A stretch of DNA of 64,000 bases from Bacteroidota bacterium. GTDB lineage: Bacteria; Bacteroidota; Bacteroidia; AKYH767-A; 2013-40CM-41-45. Shown piece after piece: positions 26,523 to 35,647 of the stretch. Position numbers and translations under genes: made by a program. Position 1 is the stretch's first letter, and each line of letters begins with the position of its first letter. Under the pieces are notes generated by a model. That model saw only the letters and a list, made by a program, of their open reading frames with translations. It searched no databases and had not been told where the DNA came from. The stretch is taken from assembly GCA_016711505.1 (NCBI GenBank), contig JADJSV010000002.1:62001-126000 (forward strand). Direction: 5' to 3'.

Positions 26523-26593
26523 TAAAAATCTCGTGTAAGCCGTTTTAACATGCGGTCCAAAATAGTTTCCATGTTAAGTTTCGTTTTGTTCCG

Positions 26594-26623
26594 AAAAACC
26601 TCCTCCCCGGGAGGTTTTTTTTT
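26594..26623 (+). terminator. rho-independent terminator after ftsZ
   Basis: The stem AACCTCC pairs with GGAGGTT around a six-base loop (TCCCCG) and runs into nine T. It ends the dcw transcription unit. Confidence 0.9.
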
Positions 26624-26705
26624 GACTTAAAACTAAAAACGTACACTTAAACTTAAACTTAAAAAAAACGAAAAGAGTCATTACCGGACAGAGGCCCGGT
26701 GACCG

Positions 26706-26854
26706 TTCACACTCACACCCACACTCACACACTTTGAGTTTGAGTTTGAGTGTGAAGTGTGTCGGAATTCAACCTCACACCCACACCCACACTTCACACC
26801 CACACCCACACCCTGTGAGTTTGAGTTTGAGTGTGAAGTGTGTCGGAATTCAAC
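26706..26854. repeat. hexamer-based repeat region with a 39-bp direct duplication
   Basis: The block consists of C/A-rich hexamers (ACACCC, ACTCAC) alternating with GAGTTT units. A 39-bp segment beginning TGAGTTTGAGTTTGAGTGTG and ending TCGGAATTCAAC occurs exactly twice, at 26735-26773 and 26816-26854. The C/A part and the GAGTGTGAAGTGTG part are partly complementary, so hairpins are possible. It fills the gap between the ftsZ terminator and the yqeY-like promoter. Confidence 0.85.
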
Positions 26855-26861
26855 AGGGGCT

Positions 26862-26891
26862 TTGAACTTTAACCTCAGCAGAGTATCTTTA
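26862..26891 (+). promoter_or_regulatory. candidate promoter of the YqeY-like gene
   Basis: TTG at 26862-26864, a spacer of exactly 19 bases and TATCTTTA at 26884-26891 (7 of 8 to TAnnTTTG) form a Bacteroidota promoter. Transcription would start about 10 bases before the ATG at 26908. Confidence 0.6.
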
Positions 26892-26907
26892 CACAAAATA
26901 CCACACA

Positions 26908-27357
26908 ATGACTTTAGAAGAAAAAATAAACACCGACCTCAAAGCAGCCATGCTTTCGAAAAATGAAGCAGCATTGCGCGGATTGCGTGCTGTGAAATCG
27001 GCATTACTGCTGGCAAAAACTTCCGGAGCAAATGGGGTTTCTGCTGAAGATGAATTTAAAATTTTGCAGAAATTAGTGAAGCAGCGGAAAGAATCTGTTG
27101 ATATTTATAAGCAACAGAACAGAGAAGACCTAGCGAAAAGTGAAGTTGAGGAGATAGAAGTGATCGAGAAATACCTTCCACAAATGATGGGTGAGGAGGA
27201 AATTAAAAACGGAATTCAGGCAATTATTGCACAAGTAGGCGCAAAAGGCCCCGGAGATCTGGGTAAGGTAATGGGCGCTGCATCGAAAAATTTTGCCGGA
27301 AAAGCCGATAATAAGTTGGTTTCGCAATTGGTGAAGGACCTTTTGGCAGCTATGTAA
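26908..27357 (+). CDS. GatB/YqeY domain protein
   Basis: This 149-residue protein is a stand-alone YqeY domain, related to the tail domain of the amidotransferase subunit GatB that binds tRNA. Family sequence is visible at LEEKINTDLKAAMLSKNEAA, LRGLRAVKSALLLAK, the central KQRKESVDIYKQQNREDLA and the C-terminal IEKYLPQMMGEEEIK and GDLGKVMGAASKNFAGKAD. No catalytic motif is known for the family, and its role as a free protein is undetermined. It has its own promoter and lies alone between ftsZ and a cold-shock gene. Confidence 0.93.
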   Translation: MTLEEKINTDLKAAMLSKNEAALRGLRAVKSALLLAKTSGANGVSAEDEFKILQKLVKQRKESVDIYKQQNREDLAKSEVEEIEVIEKYLPQMMGEEEIKNGIQAIIAQVGAKGPGDLGKVMGAASKNFAGKADNKLVSQLVKDLLAAM

Positions 27358-27366
27358 ATCGCTAAT

Positions 27367-27396
27367 TTGGTGGATATTAATATTATCCTACCTTTG
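27367..27396 (+). promoter_or_regulatory. promoter of the cold-shock gene
   Basis: TTG at 27367-27369, 19 bases and a perfect TACCTTTG at 27389-27396 match the Bacteroidota consensus TTG-N19-TAnnTTTG. The start site would be near 27402, giving a leader of about 97 nt. Confidence 0.75.
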
Positions 27397-27399
27397 ACT

Positions 27400-27498
27400 C
27401 GCTAATAAACGCCCGCTATTTAAACAATCAATTATTCGTTAGAACAATCGAGTTGCGGGCCCGGTTGCTTCTGACGAGAGATTAATATTTATTACCAA
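27400..27498 (+). promoter_or_regulatory. long 5' leader of the cold-shock mRNA
   Basis: The leader of about 97 nt is unusually long for this window. GCCCGC (27411-27416) is complementary to GCGGGC (27455-27460), which would enclose an AU-rich loop. Structured leaders of cspA-type mRNAs are known to change fold with temperature in E. coli; a similar role here is inference. Confidence 0.4.
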
Positions 27499-27693
27499 AT
27501 GAAAACCGGTAAAGTAAAATTCTTCAACGAATCTAAAGGATATGGATTCGTTGTTGTAGACGACAACAACTCTGAAGTTTTTGTTCATCACAGTGGATTA
27601 ATCGACAAAATTCGTGAAAACGATTCTGTTGAATTTGAAATCGTAGATGGAAAAAAAGGACAGAACGCTGTAAACGCTCGCAAGCTACCATAA
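27499..27693 (+). CDS. cold-shock domain protein (CspA family)
   Basis: This 64-residue protein is a single cold-shock domain that binds single-stranded RNA and DNA. Both RNP motifs are present: RNP1 KGYGFVVV at about 14-21 and RNP2 VFVHHS at about 28-33. MKTGKVKFFNESKGYGFV is the standard start. Length is normal. A canonical promoter, a long leader and a strong terminator make it a one-gene unit, expected to be abundant. Whether it is cold-induced cannot be read from the sequence. Confidence 0.97.
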   Translation: MKTGKVKFFNESKGYGFVVVDDNNSEVFVHHSGLIDKIRENDSVEFEIVDGKKGQNAVNARKLP

Positions 27694-27711
27694 CAGCACA
27701 CCTCTTATGTG

Positions 27712-27741
27712 AAAGGCTACCCAAAAGGTAGCCTTTTTTTT
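27712..27741 (+). terminator. rho-independent terminator after the cold-shock gene
   Basis: GGCTACC pairs with GGTAGCC around a CAAAA loop and is followed by eight T. Confidence 0.95.
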
Positions 27742-27844
27742 GTTTTTAAATGTGTAATTAGAATTTGCTTTGTTAATTTGCATTTATTTCTCTCTCATAT
27801 CGAATGTCGAAATTATATATTTACAATTTGGGTCAATATTTTTT

Positions 27845-29323
27845 ATGGCAATAAGATTAACTTGTATAGCTTTTTTTATTTCAGCACTGACTGGTTATAG
27901 TCAACTAAATAACTTGTGGTTGTTTGGATATGCTAATGGCTCTGGCGCACCTTTGGGTGGAAGTAGAATAGATTTTATTTCAGGGAGCATAGATACTATG
28001 CTTGATCCCCGGCAATTAAATTTCAATGCTACCAATGCAGTTATTTCAGATAATGCAGGACAACTTTTGTTTGCAACAAATGGAATTGAAGTAATTAATG
28101 CGCAGCAACTAACCATGTTGAATGGCGGAGGATTAAACCCTGGTCAAATTGCTACAACATGGGCGACTAGAGGACTTCCAATTAGTCAAGGTGCTTTGAT
28201 AATTCCGGTTCCATCAGATTCAAATTCATACTACTTATTCCATATGAGTGCTGAATTTTTTGGCCCTACTATGTCGTGGATTCAGCCTTTCAATCTTTTT
28301 TATTCTAAAATAAATATGACATTGGATAATGGCTTAGGAGCTGTAGTTCAAAAAAACATTTCTGCCATTCACGATACAATAACTTTAGGTGAAATGACAG
28401 CTGTCAAACATGCAAATGGAAGAGATTGGTGGATAGTTACACATAAGTTTGATTCAGATCAGTTTTTAACTGTGCTCGTAACTCCACAAGGATTAACAGG
28501 CCCATTTAGACAAGCGATAGGACCGAATTATGTTACAGGAGCTAATGGACAAGTTGTGTTTTCTCAGGATGGAAAAAGATTTGCAAGATATGATCCTACT
28601 CGCGGTGAGGATCTGGACCTTTTTAATTTTGATCGTTGCACAGGACTATTTTCATTGGTGAAGCATGTTTCTATACCTGACAGCTCAGGAGCTGGTGGAG
28701 TTGCATTTAATAGATCAGGTCGATTTTTGTATGTTACTTCAATTACTCAGATATATCAATTTGATCTGGATGATCCTGATTGGGATTTGAATTATGATAC
28801 AGTTGCAGTTTATGATGGATTTTATTCACCTTCTTATCCTTTTGCCACAACATTTCTCGCTTCGTATCTCGCGCCGGACAATAAAATATATGTAACTGCC
28901 AGTAATGGAGTACAAGCAATTGCTACTATAGATTATCCTGATTCACTAGGAATGTCATGTTCTGTTTGCCAACATTGCGTTGCATTACCTACAGTAATGG
29001 CATATACAGTCCCAAACTATCCGAATTATAATTTAGGCACTGATTCAACTTCTGTTTGTGATACACTACTTAATATAGCCTTCCTTCCGGAGTTTTATGA
29101 AATATCTGTTTTTCCAAACCCAGCGACATCAACAATTTATATTGATTGTAATTCTGAATATTCAATTAAGATTTATAATATGCTGGGATATGCGGTTCTA
29201 ATAAAGCCAGATATTACAACAGATCATGCACTAGATATAAGCGGACTCGTTCCGGGATTTTATATAGTTGAAATTTCAGTAAAAGGAGAATATAAGAAAT
29301 CTGTAAAAATATTGAAACTATAA
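27845..29323 (+). CDS. T9SS-secreted protein, probable beta-propeller-like body
   Basis: The ATG at 27845 gives a 492-residue protein with a signal peptide (MAIRLTCIAFFISALTGYSQ); the frame stays open further upstream but without signal-like sequence. The body resembles the Bacteroidota proteins that report on state in a propeller-like series (ISDNAGQLLFATNGIEVIN, QVVFSQDGKRFARYD, GVAFNRSGRFLYVTS, KIYVTASNGVQAIATI). Cysteines cluster in SCSVCQHC. The C-terminal sorting domain runs from ISVFPNPATSTIYID to GEYKKSVKILKL. It should be exported by T9SS and attached or released at the surface; the ligand or substrate is unknown. Confidence 0.8.
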   Translation: MAIRLTCIAFFISALTGYSQLNNLWLFGYANGSGAPLGGSRIDFISGSIDTMLDPRQLNFNATNAVISDNAGQLLFATNGIEVINAQQLTMLNGGGLNPGQIATTWATRGLPISQGALIIPVPSDSNSYYLFHMSAEFFGPTMSWIQPFNLFYSKINMTLDNGLGAVVQKNISAIHDTITLGEMTAVKHANGRDWWIVTHKFDSDQFLTVLVTPQGLTGPFRQAIGPNYVTGANGQVVFSQDGKRFARYDPTRGEDLDLFNFDRCTGLFSLVKHVSIPDSSGAGGVAFNRSGRFLYVTSITQIYQFDLDDPDWDLNYDTVAVYDGFYSPSYPFATTFLASYLAPDNKIYVTASNGVQAIATIDYPDSLGMSCSVCQHCVALPTVMAYTVPNYPNYNLGTDSTSVCDTLLNIAFLPEFYEISVFPNPATSTIYIDCNSEYSIKIYNMLGYAVLIKPDITTDHALDISGLVPGFYIVEISVKGEYKKSVKILKL

Positions 29324-29383
29324 ATGCAGTTTATAGAAAAAAGAGTGCCAATAGCTCAAAGTATTTTAGTAATAAAAGCTAAA

Positions 29384-29969
29384 TTAATTACTGAGTATCA
29401 CTTTAAATTGTTTTGATGTATTGCCATTTGAAACTTTAAATACATAAACACCAGATTGAAAATTATTCTTACTCAAGAATATTTCCCGAAAAAACGTTAC
29501 TTTGTAAATACTTTTTCCCGCGAGATCAAAAATCTCCAAAGTTGAACTTATATTTAATTCTGCTTTTATATGCCATTCATAATTATCACTCAAGAGTTGA
29601 ATTTTTTCATTCAGAGTATTAACGATGATTTCATTCGGCAGAAAAGTGCCACAAAAGCAGATCATGCCCGAATCTGTTGTAACTTAGCATCGCAAGGAAA
29701 ATCACATAATTCGAAAACAAAGTATCTCCAACTATACTTCCGGAAGTTATATTTGTACATCCAAAAGGATATCATTTTGCACTAAAAAGTCCCTGACAAA
29801 TAAGTTGAAAATTTTCCAAAGCCCAAACACCGTTACATCCTGAAGTTGGTGGAATAACGTAATACGTATTAATAATGGTTTGGGAATAGGACGACTTAGT
29901 GAAAATCGCACTGCTGAAGAATATAAATAGTATTAATATTCTTAAAAAATTAATTGATTTTAAACTCAT
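29384..29969 (-). pseudogene. decayed T9SS-secreted protein gene
   Basis: Two separated frames belong to one former gene. The 5' part (29969-29772) starts with a signal peptide (SINFLRILILFIFFSSAIFT) and reads GCNGVWALENFQLICQG before a stop. The same frame then continues as YPFGCTNITSGSIVGDTLFS; another frame holds CDFPCDA, and a third holds VTTDSGMICFCGTFLPNE and the complete sorting domain to FKVILSN (29665-29384). At least one in-frame stop and two frameshifts are needed to restore it, so it is a real pseudogene, not a single read error. It is shorter than its plus-strand T9SS neighbour. Confidence 0.7.
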
Positions 29970-30143
29970 ATTTTTGACAACGATTTAGAAAATAGGAATT
30001 TATTATTTGTATCGTTATATGAAAGTTTCAATAAAGATATAAAATTCTCTGAATTATGAATGCCAAAGCACCGTTTTTTACATTCATCCTAAAATTAGAA
30101 AAAAATAAAACAAATCTCTACATTCGTCCTTACAAATCAACCT

Positions 30144-31112
30144 ATGGATCAGTCTATATGCGCCGGAATTGACATCGGCGGAACCAATACTAAATATTCT
30201 TTTGTGGATAGATCCGGTAAGATCATTTTTAAGAGTGAAGTACCAACAGGGAATTCTGCTGATCCGAATGAACTGATCGAACGTGTTTGTGATGAGTTGA
30301 AGCATTCTGCAAATAGGCTAGGGATTCAAGAACATCTTGCAGGAATTGGCATTGGAGCTCCGAATGGAAATTATTTTTCAGGGACTGTTGAATTTGCGCC
30401 CAATTTAAATTGGTATGGAATCATCCCTGTTGCCAATATGTTCGAAGATAGAATGAACGTTAAAACATTTCTTACCAATGATGCCAATGCTGCTGCAATG
30501 GGAGAAATGTATTTCGGGTCCGCAAAAGGAATGAAGGATTTTGTTTTCATCACACTAGGCACTGGACTGGGAAGCGGAATTGTTGTGAATGGCGATCTGG
30601 TTTATGGACATGATGGATTTGCAGGTGAAATGGGGCATGTAATCGTTATTCAGAACGGTCGACTTTGTGGTTGTGGAAGAAAAGGTTGTCTGGAACAATA
30701 TTGCAGTGCAACGGGATTAGTGAAAACATATCTTGAATTTCTTGCAAACGAAGACCCTGAAAAATTTTCTGCAATTGATAAAACAACAGTTAATTCAAAA
30801 TCCATTTATGAAATGGCATTGTCAGGAGACAAGGTAGCGATCAATTCCTTTAATTATACAGGAGAAATACTTGGATTTGCTTTGGCCAATACTGTAGCCT
30901 ATACCAGTCCGGAAGCATTTTTTCTTTTTGGTGGTCTTGCCGAAGCAGGGGAATTACTTCTTGTACCAACAAAAATAAGCTTCGAGAAAAATCTACTTAG
31001 TATTTATAAAAACAAAATTTCCATTTCTGTTTCAGGATTGCCGGAGAGTGATGCAGCATTACTCGGAGCATCTTCTTTAGCATGGAATGAATTAAATAAA
31101 ATCTCACAGTAA
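30144..31112 (+). CDS. ROK-family sugar kinase (glucokinase/N-acetylhexosamine kinase type)
   Basis: This 322-residue cytoplasmic protein has the ROK ATP-binding start DIGGTNTK at 10-17, a catalytic Asp at 113 (TNDANAAA), and the zinc site formed by His165 (GEMGH) with the Cys cluster CGCGRKGC at 175-182. It lacks the N-terminal helix-turn-helix of ROK repressors, so it is an enzyme. Its place 14 bp before a secreted hexosaminidase and upstream of mannosidases suggests that it phosphorylates a sugar released by them, such as GlcNAc or mannose; glucose remains possible. Confidence 0.9.
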   Translation: MDQSICAGIDIGGTNTKYSFVDRSGKIIFKSEVPTGNSADPNELIERVCDELKHSANRLGIQEHLAGIGIGAPNGNYFSGTVEFAPNLNWYGIIPVANMFEDRMNVKTFLTNDANAAAMGEMYFGSAKGMKDFVFITLGTGLGSGIVVNGDLVYGHDGFAGEMGHVIVIQNGRLCGCGRKGCLEQYCSATGLVKTYLEFLANEDPEKFSAIDKTTVNSKSIYEMALSGDKVAINSFNYTGEILGFALANTVAYTSPEAFFLFGGLAEAGELLLVPTKISFEKNLLSIYKNKISISVSGLPESDAALLGASSLAWNELNKISQ

Positions 31113-31126
31113 TCTTATAATTTAAA

Positions 31127-33406
31127 ATGAAAATATTATCCATTGCAATTCTCCTTTGCTTAATATCACAAGATTCAATAATGGCTCAGAAGCAAAACAA
31201 TTTACCTCTCATTCCGCTTCCTGAAAAACTGATAATCGGAAATGGAAATTTTGAGATCAATGAATCGACAGTTTTATTCAGTCATGATGAAAATGCATTG
31301 AAGGATTTGAATTTTCTGCAGTCATATATTGTCGATCGTTACAATATTACTCTAAAAGCTACAATCGGTTCATCGCAGAAAAGATCGGTTTTTGTGAAAC
31401 GTAATTCATCAATGAAGCCTGATGAATATACTTTGAATGTCGATTCGATGAATATAAAAATCGAAGGCGGAACGGGTGCCGGAGTGTTCTATGGAATTCA
31501 GACATTGATCCAGCTTTTACCTGCCGGTCGTACAACAAAACTTTCAGTTGCTGCTGTTGAGATTTCTGATCAGCCACGTTTTTCATGGCGCGGAATGCAT
31601 CTGGATGTTTGTCGTCATTTTTTTACTGTTAAAGAAGTTAAAAAGTATCTCGACTATCTGGCAATGTATAAAATGAATGTTTTTCACTGGCATCTCACAG
31701 ATGATCAAGGCTGGCGAATTGAAATAAAAAAATATCCGAAGCTCACAGAAATAGGGGGATACAGAAATGGAACTTTGATCGGACACTACAGTGAAACTCC
31801 GGAACGGTATGATACTATTCGGTACGGTGGATTTTACACTCAGGATGAGATCAAAGATGTAATTGAATACGCAGGAACAAGACATATTCAGATCGTTCCC
31901 GAAATTGAAATGCCGGGACATGCTCTGGCTGCACTTGCTGCATATCCGATGCTTGCATGTACTCCGGGACCATTTGAAGTTGGTAAAAGCTGGGGCGTCT
32001 TCAAGGATGTATTTTGTCCGAGCGAACTTACATTTAATTTTTTGCAGGATGTATTAACAGAAGTAAGTGAACTGTTTCCCGGAAAATATATTCACATTGG
32101 CGGTGATGAATGTCCGAAAGATCGCTGGAAGGAAAGTTCATTTTGTCAGGAGTTAATGAAGAAAGAAGGTTTGAAAGATGAACATGAACTTCAAAGTTAT
32201 TTTGTTCAGCGAATGGGAAAATTCCTTCAGACAAAAAATAAAAAACTTATCGGTTGGGATGAAATTCTGGAAGGTGGAATAGCAGAAGATGCAACGATCA
32301 TGTCATGGCGTGGATATGCCGGTGGTGTAACTGCTGCAAAACAAAAGCATGATGTTGTAATGACGCCAACGGCATATTGTTACTTCGACTATTACCAGTC
32401 AGCAAGCCCGAATGAGCCTTTAGCAATCGGTGGATATTTACCATTGAATATGGTCTATCGTTTCGAACCTGTTGCAGATGTTCTTACTGCGGATGAATCA
32501 AAATATATTCTCGGAACACAAGGAAATATCTGGACAGAATACATTGACACTTGGAAAAAACTTGAATACATGGCAATGCCACGCATGGCAGCGTTAGCAG
32601 AAGTTGCATGGACAAAAAAGGAATTAAAAGACTACGATGGTTTTGCAAGACGATTATCTTCTCATACTAAACTACTGTCATTTCTGAATGTAAATTATTC
32701 CAAAGCATTTTATGATATCAGTACACGTGTTACTCCAAATGGAAGTCGTGGTATAAATGTAGAACTACTTTGCAATTATCCGAACGGGCAAATTCATTAC
32801 ACAACAAATATGTCAGAGCCGAATGCAACATCTCCTGTTTATACTTCGAAGTTTAATTTCGATCAGTCGATGATGTTAAAAGCAGCATTGTTTGAAGGTC
32901 GTCAGATGAAAGGAAATGTTTTTTCGCAGAAGTATCTTGTTAATTATGCAACCGGAAAAGAAGTGACATTGAAAGATCAACCCGATCCTGAATACAGCAA
33001 AGGGGGAGCATTTACGCTTGTAAATGGAATCGTTGGAAATTTACCATGGAATGGAAATGACTGGCTTGGTTTTCAGAAAACCGGAATGGATGCAACGATT
33101 GATCTAGAGATAGTACGCGAGATCACGCAGGTAAATGTCGATGTATTGAATGATTCAGTAAGCTGGATCTATCCGCCGGCATCAATAGAAGTTTTGGTCA
33201 GTGAAGATAATATTGAATTCGCAAGTGTCGGAAAACTTAATTCGGATGAAATAAAAAAATCCGGAAGACTAACTTCATTAAAATTCGCTAAACGCTCAGC
33301 ACGTTACGTAAAAGTAATTGCAACGACAAAAGGTAAAATAGAAGCAGGAGCACCAGGTGCGGGAAATGATGCGTGGATTATGGTTGATGAAATTCAGGTC
33401 AATTAA
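31127..33406 (+). CDS. GH20 beta-N-acetylhexosaminidase with C-terminal chitobiase-like and discoidin-like modules
   Basis: This 759-residue secreted enzyme removes terminal beta-linked GlcNAc or GalNAc. After a signal peptide (MKILSIAILLCLISQ to MAQ) comes the GH20b domain, then the catalytic barrel beginning FSWRGMHLDVCRHFF. The catalytic pair Asp327-Glu328 is in HIGGDECPKDRW, and the substrate-distorting region includes the FHWHLTDDQGWR motif. The C-terminus has a chitobiase C-like segment (NGQIHYTTNMSEPNATSPVY) and an F5/8 type C-like domain ending DAWIMVDEIQVN. A nearly identical ending occurs on the GH92 enzyme downstream. No T9SS domain is visible. Confidence 0.95.
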   Translation: MKILSIAILLCLISQDSIMAQKQNNLPLIPLPEKLIIGNGNFEINESTVLFSHDENALKDLNFLQSYIVDRYNITLKATIGSSQKRSVFVKRNSSMKPDEYTLNVDSMNIKIEGGTGAGVFYGIQTLIQLLPAGRTTKLSVAAVEISDQPRFSWRGMHLDVCRHFFTVKEVKKYLDYLAMYKMNVFHWHLTDDQGWRIEIKKYPKLTEIGGYRNGTLIGHYSETPERYDTIRYGGFYTQDEIKDVIEYAGTRHIQIVPEIEMPGHALAALAAYPMLACTPGPFEVGKSWGVFKDVFCPSELTFNFLQDVLTEVSELFPGKYIHIGGDECPKDRWKESSFCQELMKKEGLKDEHELQSYFVQRMGKFLQTKNKKLIGWDEILEGGIAEDATIMSWRGYAGGVTAAKQKHDVVMTPTAYCYFDYYQSASPNEPLAIGGYLPLNMVYRFEPVADVLTADESKYILGTQGNIWTEYIDTWKKLEYMAMPRMAALAEVAWTKKELKDYDGFARRLSSHTKLLSFLNVNYSKAFYDISTRVTPNGSRGINVELLCNYPNGQIHYTTNMSEPNATSPVYTSKFNFDQSMMLKAALFEGRQMKGNVFSQKYLVNYATGKEVTLKDQPDPEYSKGGAFTLVNGIVGNLPWNGNDWLGFQKTGMDATIDLEIVREITQVNVDVLNDSVSWIYPPASIEVLVSEDNIEFASVGKLNSDEIKKSGRLTSLKFAKRSARYVKVIATTKGKIEAGAPGAGNDAWIMVDEIQVN

Positions 33407-33425
33407 ATAAAGTAAATTTTAGAAA

Positions 33426-33801
33426 TTGAAAAACCAGCTCTATTTTTTATCAGCAATTTATTTCTATGTTTAGGAATGTCTGATAGTTTGTATTGTCAGG
33501 ATGATGAACATTCTGGTTATGATAAAACCCAAGTTTTGTCGGGCCCCCGAGAGAAATTCCTGAAAAGGATTCATTCGACTTCTTTTTCTGTAAAGACCAA
33601 ACCATTTTTACTTTGAAAAGTTTGGAGTTGGCTACTAAAAAGTTCAGAGTAGATAGTTTGGCTCATTTTTATGATTCAATAAAAATGTATCTGATCAGTG
33701 GGTCTTTCGAACGAATCAATATTTTATCGTTCAAGTTTCGAACCCACGCCGTTTTAAAGAAAAAATTACATTCTATAAGGGATTTATTTGATTTACTTTA
33801 A
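33426..33801 (+). pseudogene. remnants of a small secreted protein gene in the 524-bp gap
   Basis: The gap between the GH20 and DUF1800 genes carries a broken reading frame. A TTG-led stretch reads KNQLYFLSAIYFYV like a signal peptide, and after a frame change LGMSDSLYCQDDEHSGYDKT continues as its cleavage region. A third frame (33613-33801) reads KFRVDSLAHFYDSIKMYL and RINILSFKFRTHAV. These pieces fit one former gene with at least two indels. I recognise no family. The rest of the gap (33802-33930) is plain AT-rich sequence. Confidence 0.35.
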
Positions 33802-33930
33802 ATCACCTTAAACCTTCCCATAAAAAAAAAGTCCAAAACCTGCCTAATCCTTACTATTAACAATCAACCTAACTACATCTATTATCCAGAATTGAACTAT
33901 ACATTGCCTAAGTCTTAACAAAACTACCAC

Positions 33931-35637
33931 ATGGACAGACGAGAATTTTTAACTCTGGAAACGGAGCAGTCATCTATTAGCAAACATCAGGATTTTTCAA
34001 ACATTTACAGGACTCAATCCGGTCTTTCGCCTTATACAGGAACCTGGTCGATCAGTGAAGTGAAGCATCTTTTGAGGAGAACTCAATTCGGAGCTAAAAA
34101 GTCAGATATTGATTATTTTCTGACCATGTCAATGAGTGATGCCGTAGATACCTTACTGGAATTGATCAACCATCCGCCGTTCAGTTCACCGGCACCTCCG
34201 GTAAATAATTATAGTTTGCTGATTACCGATCCAAACTGTGCTGCAGGTTTACCATGGCCGGGAACAGCTGATACAAATAGCGGAACAGTTTATACATATA
34301 GTCACAGAAGGAAAAGTCTGAAGTCATGGTGGGTTTCTCAAATGTTGAATCAGCCGCGAAGTATCCGAGAAAAAATGGTTTTGTTTTATTCCAATCATTT
34401 TGTGATCGAATTTGACATGGTTACCGTTTCAACCTACGTTTACAAATACAACGAACTATTAAGAAACTTTGCACTTGGGAATTTTAAAGCACTTACAAAA
34501 GAAATTACCATCAATTCAGCAATGTTGAAATATCTGAATGGTGATAAAAATACCAATACAGCACCAAACGAAAATTACGGTCGTGAATTGCAGGAGTTGT
34601 TTACCGTTGGAAAAGATTCTTTTGGCAATCCACCATACACTGAAGATGATGTAAGAGCAGCAGCAAGGGTATTAACAGGTTGGAAGAATGATCTTGTCGG
34701 CGGACTAACATCTGCGAATGGATTCAATTCATATTTTGAACCATTGAAACATGATTCTACTGATAAGTTGTTCTCAGCATTTTATGGCAACACAATAATT
34801 ACAGGTCAAGCCGGAGCAAATGGCGCTAACGAAACAGATGATCTTCTTAACATGATCTTTGCAAAAGACGAAGTAGCTCTGAATATCTGCCGTCGTCTTT
34901 ATCGTTTCTTTGTATACTATGATATTGATGCTGCAACAGAAGCAAATGTGATCGTGCCTCTTGCGCAAATTTTCAGAACAAATAATTATGAAATAGTACC
35001 GACACTTTCTGCACTCTTTAAAAGCGAACATTTCTTTGATGTACTCAACAGAGGTTGTGTAATAAAAAGTCCGATCGATTTTACAGTTGGTCTGTGTCGC
35101 GATTTCGATATTGCATTTCCGGATGCAACTAATCTTCCGGGACAATATGCAGCATGGGACAGAGTAAGAAGCACATCTTCTTTAATGTCGCAGGATGCAG
35201 GTGATCCTCCAAGCGTAGCAGGATGGCAGGCCTACTACCAGCAGCCATTATATCATGAGATCTGGATCAACTCCGATTCACTTCCAAGACGAAATCAGTT
35301 TTCAGACCGTATGGCATCAAATGGTTATACCTCAAACGGTGCAACTTTGAAATTTGATCCTGTTTTATTTACTACTACTCTTACCAATCCCGCAGATCCG
35401 GTTCTCCTGATCGATGAAGTATTAAGTTTGTTGTATTCAATTGATGTTTCACAAGCTGTGAAAGATTATCTCCTTACAATATTATTGTCAGGACAGACAG
35501 CGCATTATTACTGGACAAATGCCTGGGACGATTACATGGGTGATCCGACTGATGCCGGGTTTCTGATGATCGTACAAACCAGGTTACAATCATTCTATCG
35601 TTATATTATGGACTTGTCAGAATATCAACTTTCTTAA
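33931..35637 (+). CDS. DUF1800 domain protein
   Basis: This 568-residue protein belongs to the DUF1800 family. Signatures are EVKHLLRRTQFGAKKSDIDYF near the start, REKMVLFYSNHFVIEF, NENYGRELQELFTVG and YTEDDVRAAARVLTGW, with the family ending EYQLS. The N-terminus MDRREFLTLE has a twin-arginine-like start but no hydrophobic stretch behind it, so export is doubtful. DUF1800 genes are commonly followed by DUF1501 genes, as here (10 bp gap). The family's biochemical role is not established; it is known only as a conserved, often surface-associated pair. Confidence 0.92.
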   Translation: MDRREFLTLETEQSSISKHQDFSNIYRTQSGLSPYTGTWSISEVKHLLRRTQFGAKKSDIDYFLTMSMSDAVDTLLELINHPPFSSPAPPVNNYSLLITDPNCAAGLPWPGTADTNSGTVYTYSHRRKSLKSWWVSQMLNQPRSIREKMVLFYSNHFVIEFDMVTVSTYVYKYNELLRNFALGNFKALTKEITINSAMLKYLNGDKNTNTAPNENYGRELQELFTVGKDSFGNPPYTEDDVRAAARVLTGWKNDLVGGLTSANGFNSYFEPLKHDSTDKLFSAFYGNTIITGQAGANGANETDDLLNMIFAKDEVALNICRRLYRFFVYYDIDAATEANVIVPLAQIFRTNNYEIVPTLSALFKSEHFFDVLNRGCVIKSPIDFTVGLCRDFDIAFPDATNLPGQYAAWDRVRSTSSLMSQDAGDPPSVAGWQAYYQQPLYHEIWINSDSLPRRNQFSDRMASNGYTSNGATLKFDPVLFTTTLTNPADPVLLIDEVLSLLYSIDVSQAVKDYLLTILLSGQTAHYYWTNAWDDYMGDPTDAGFLMIVQTRLQSFYRYIMDLSEYQLS

Positions 35638-35647
35638 TCTTGCAAAA

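Noticed and set aside
26681..26966. Two open frames through the 26.7 kb repeats
   Set aside because: They are read-through of hexamer units without stop codons; the peptides are pure repeats.
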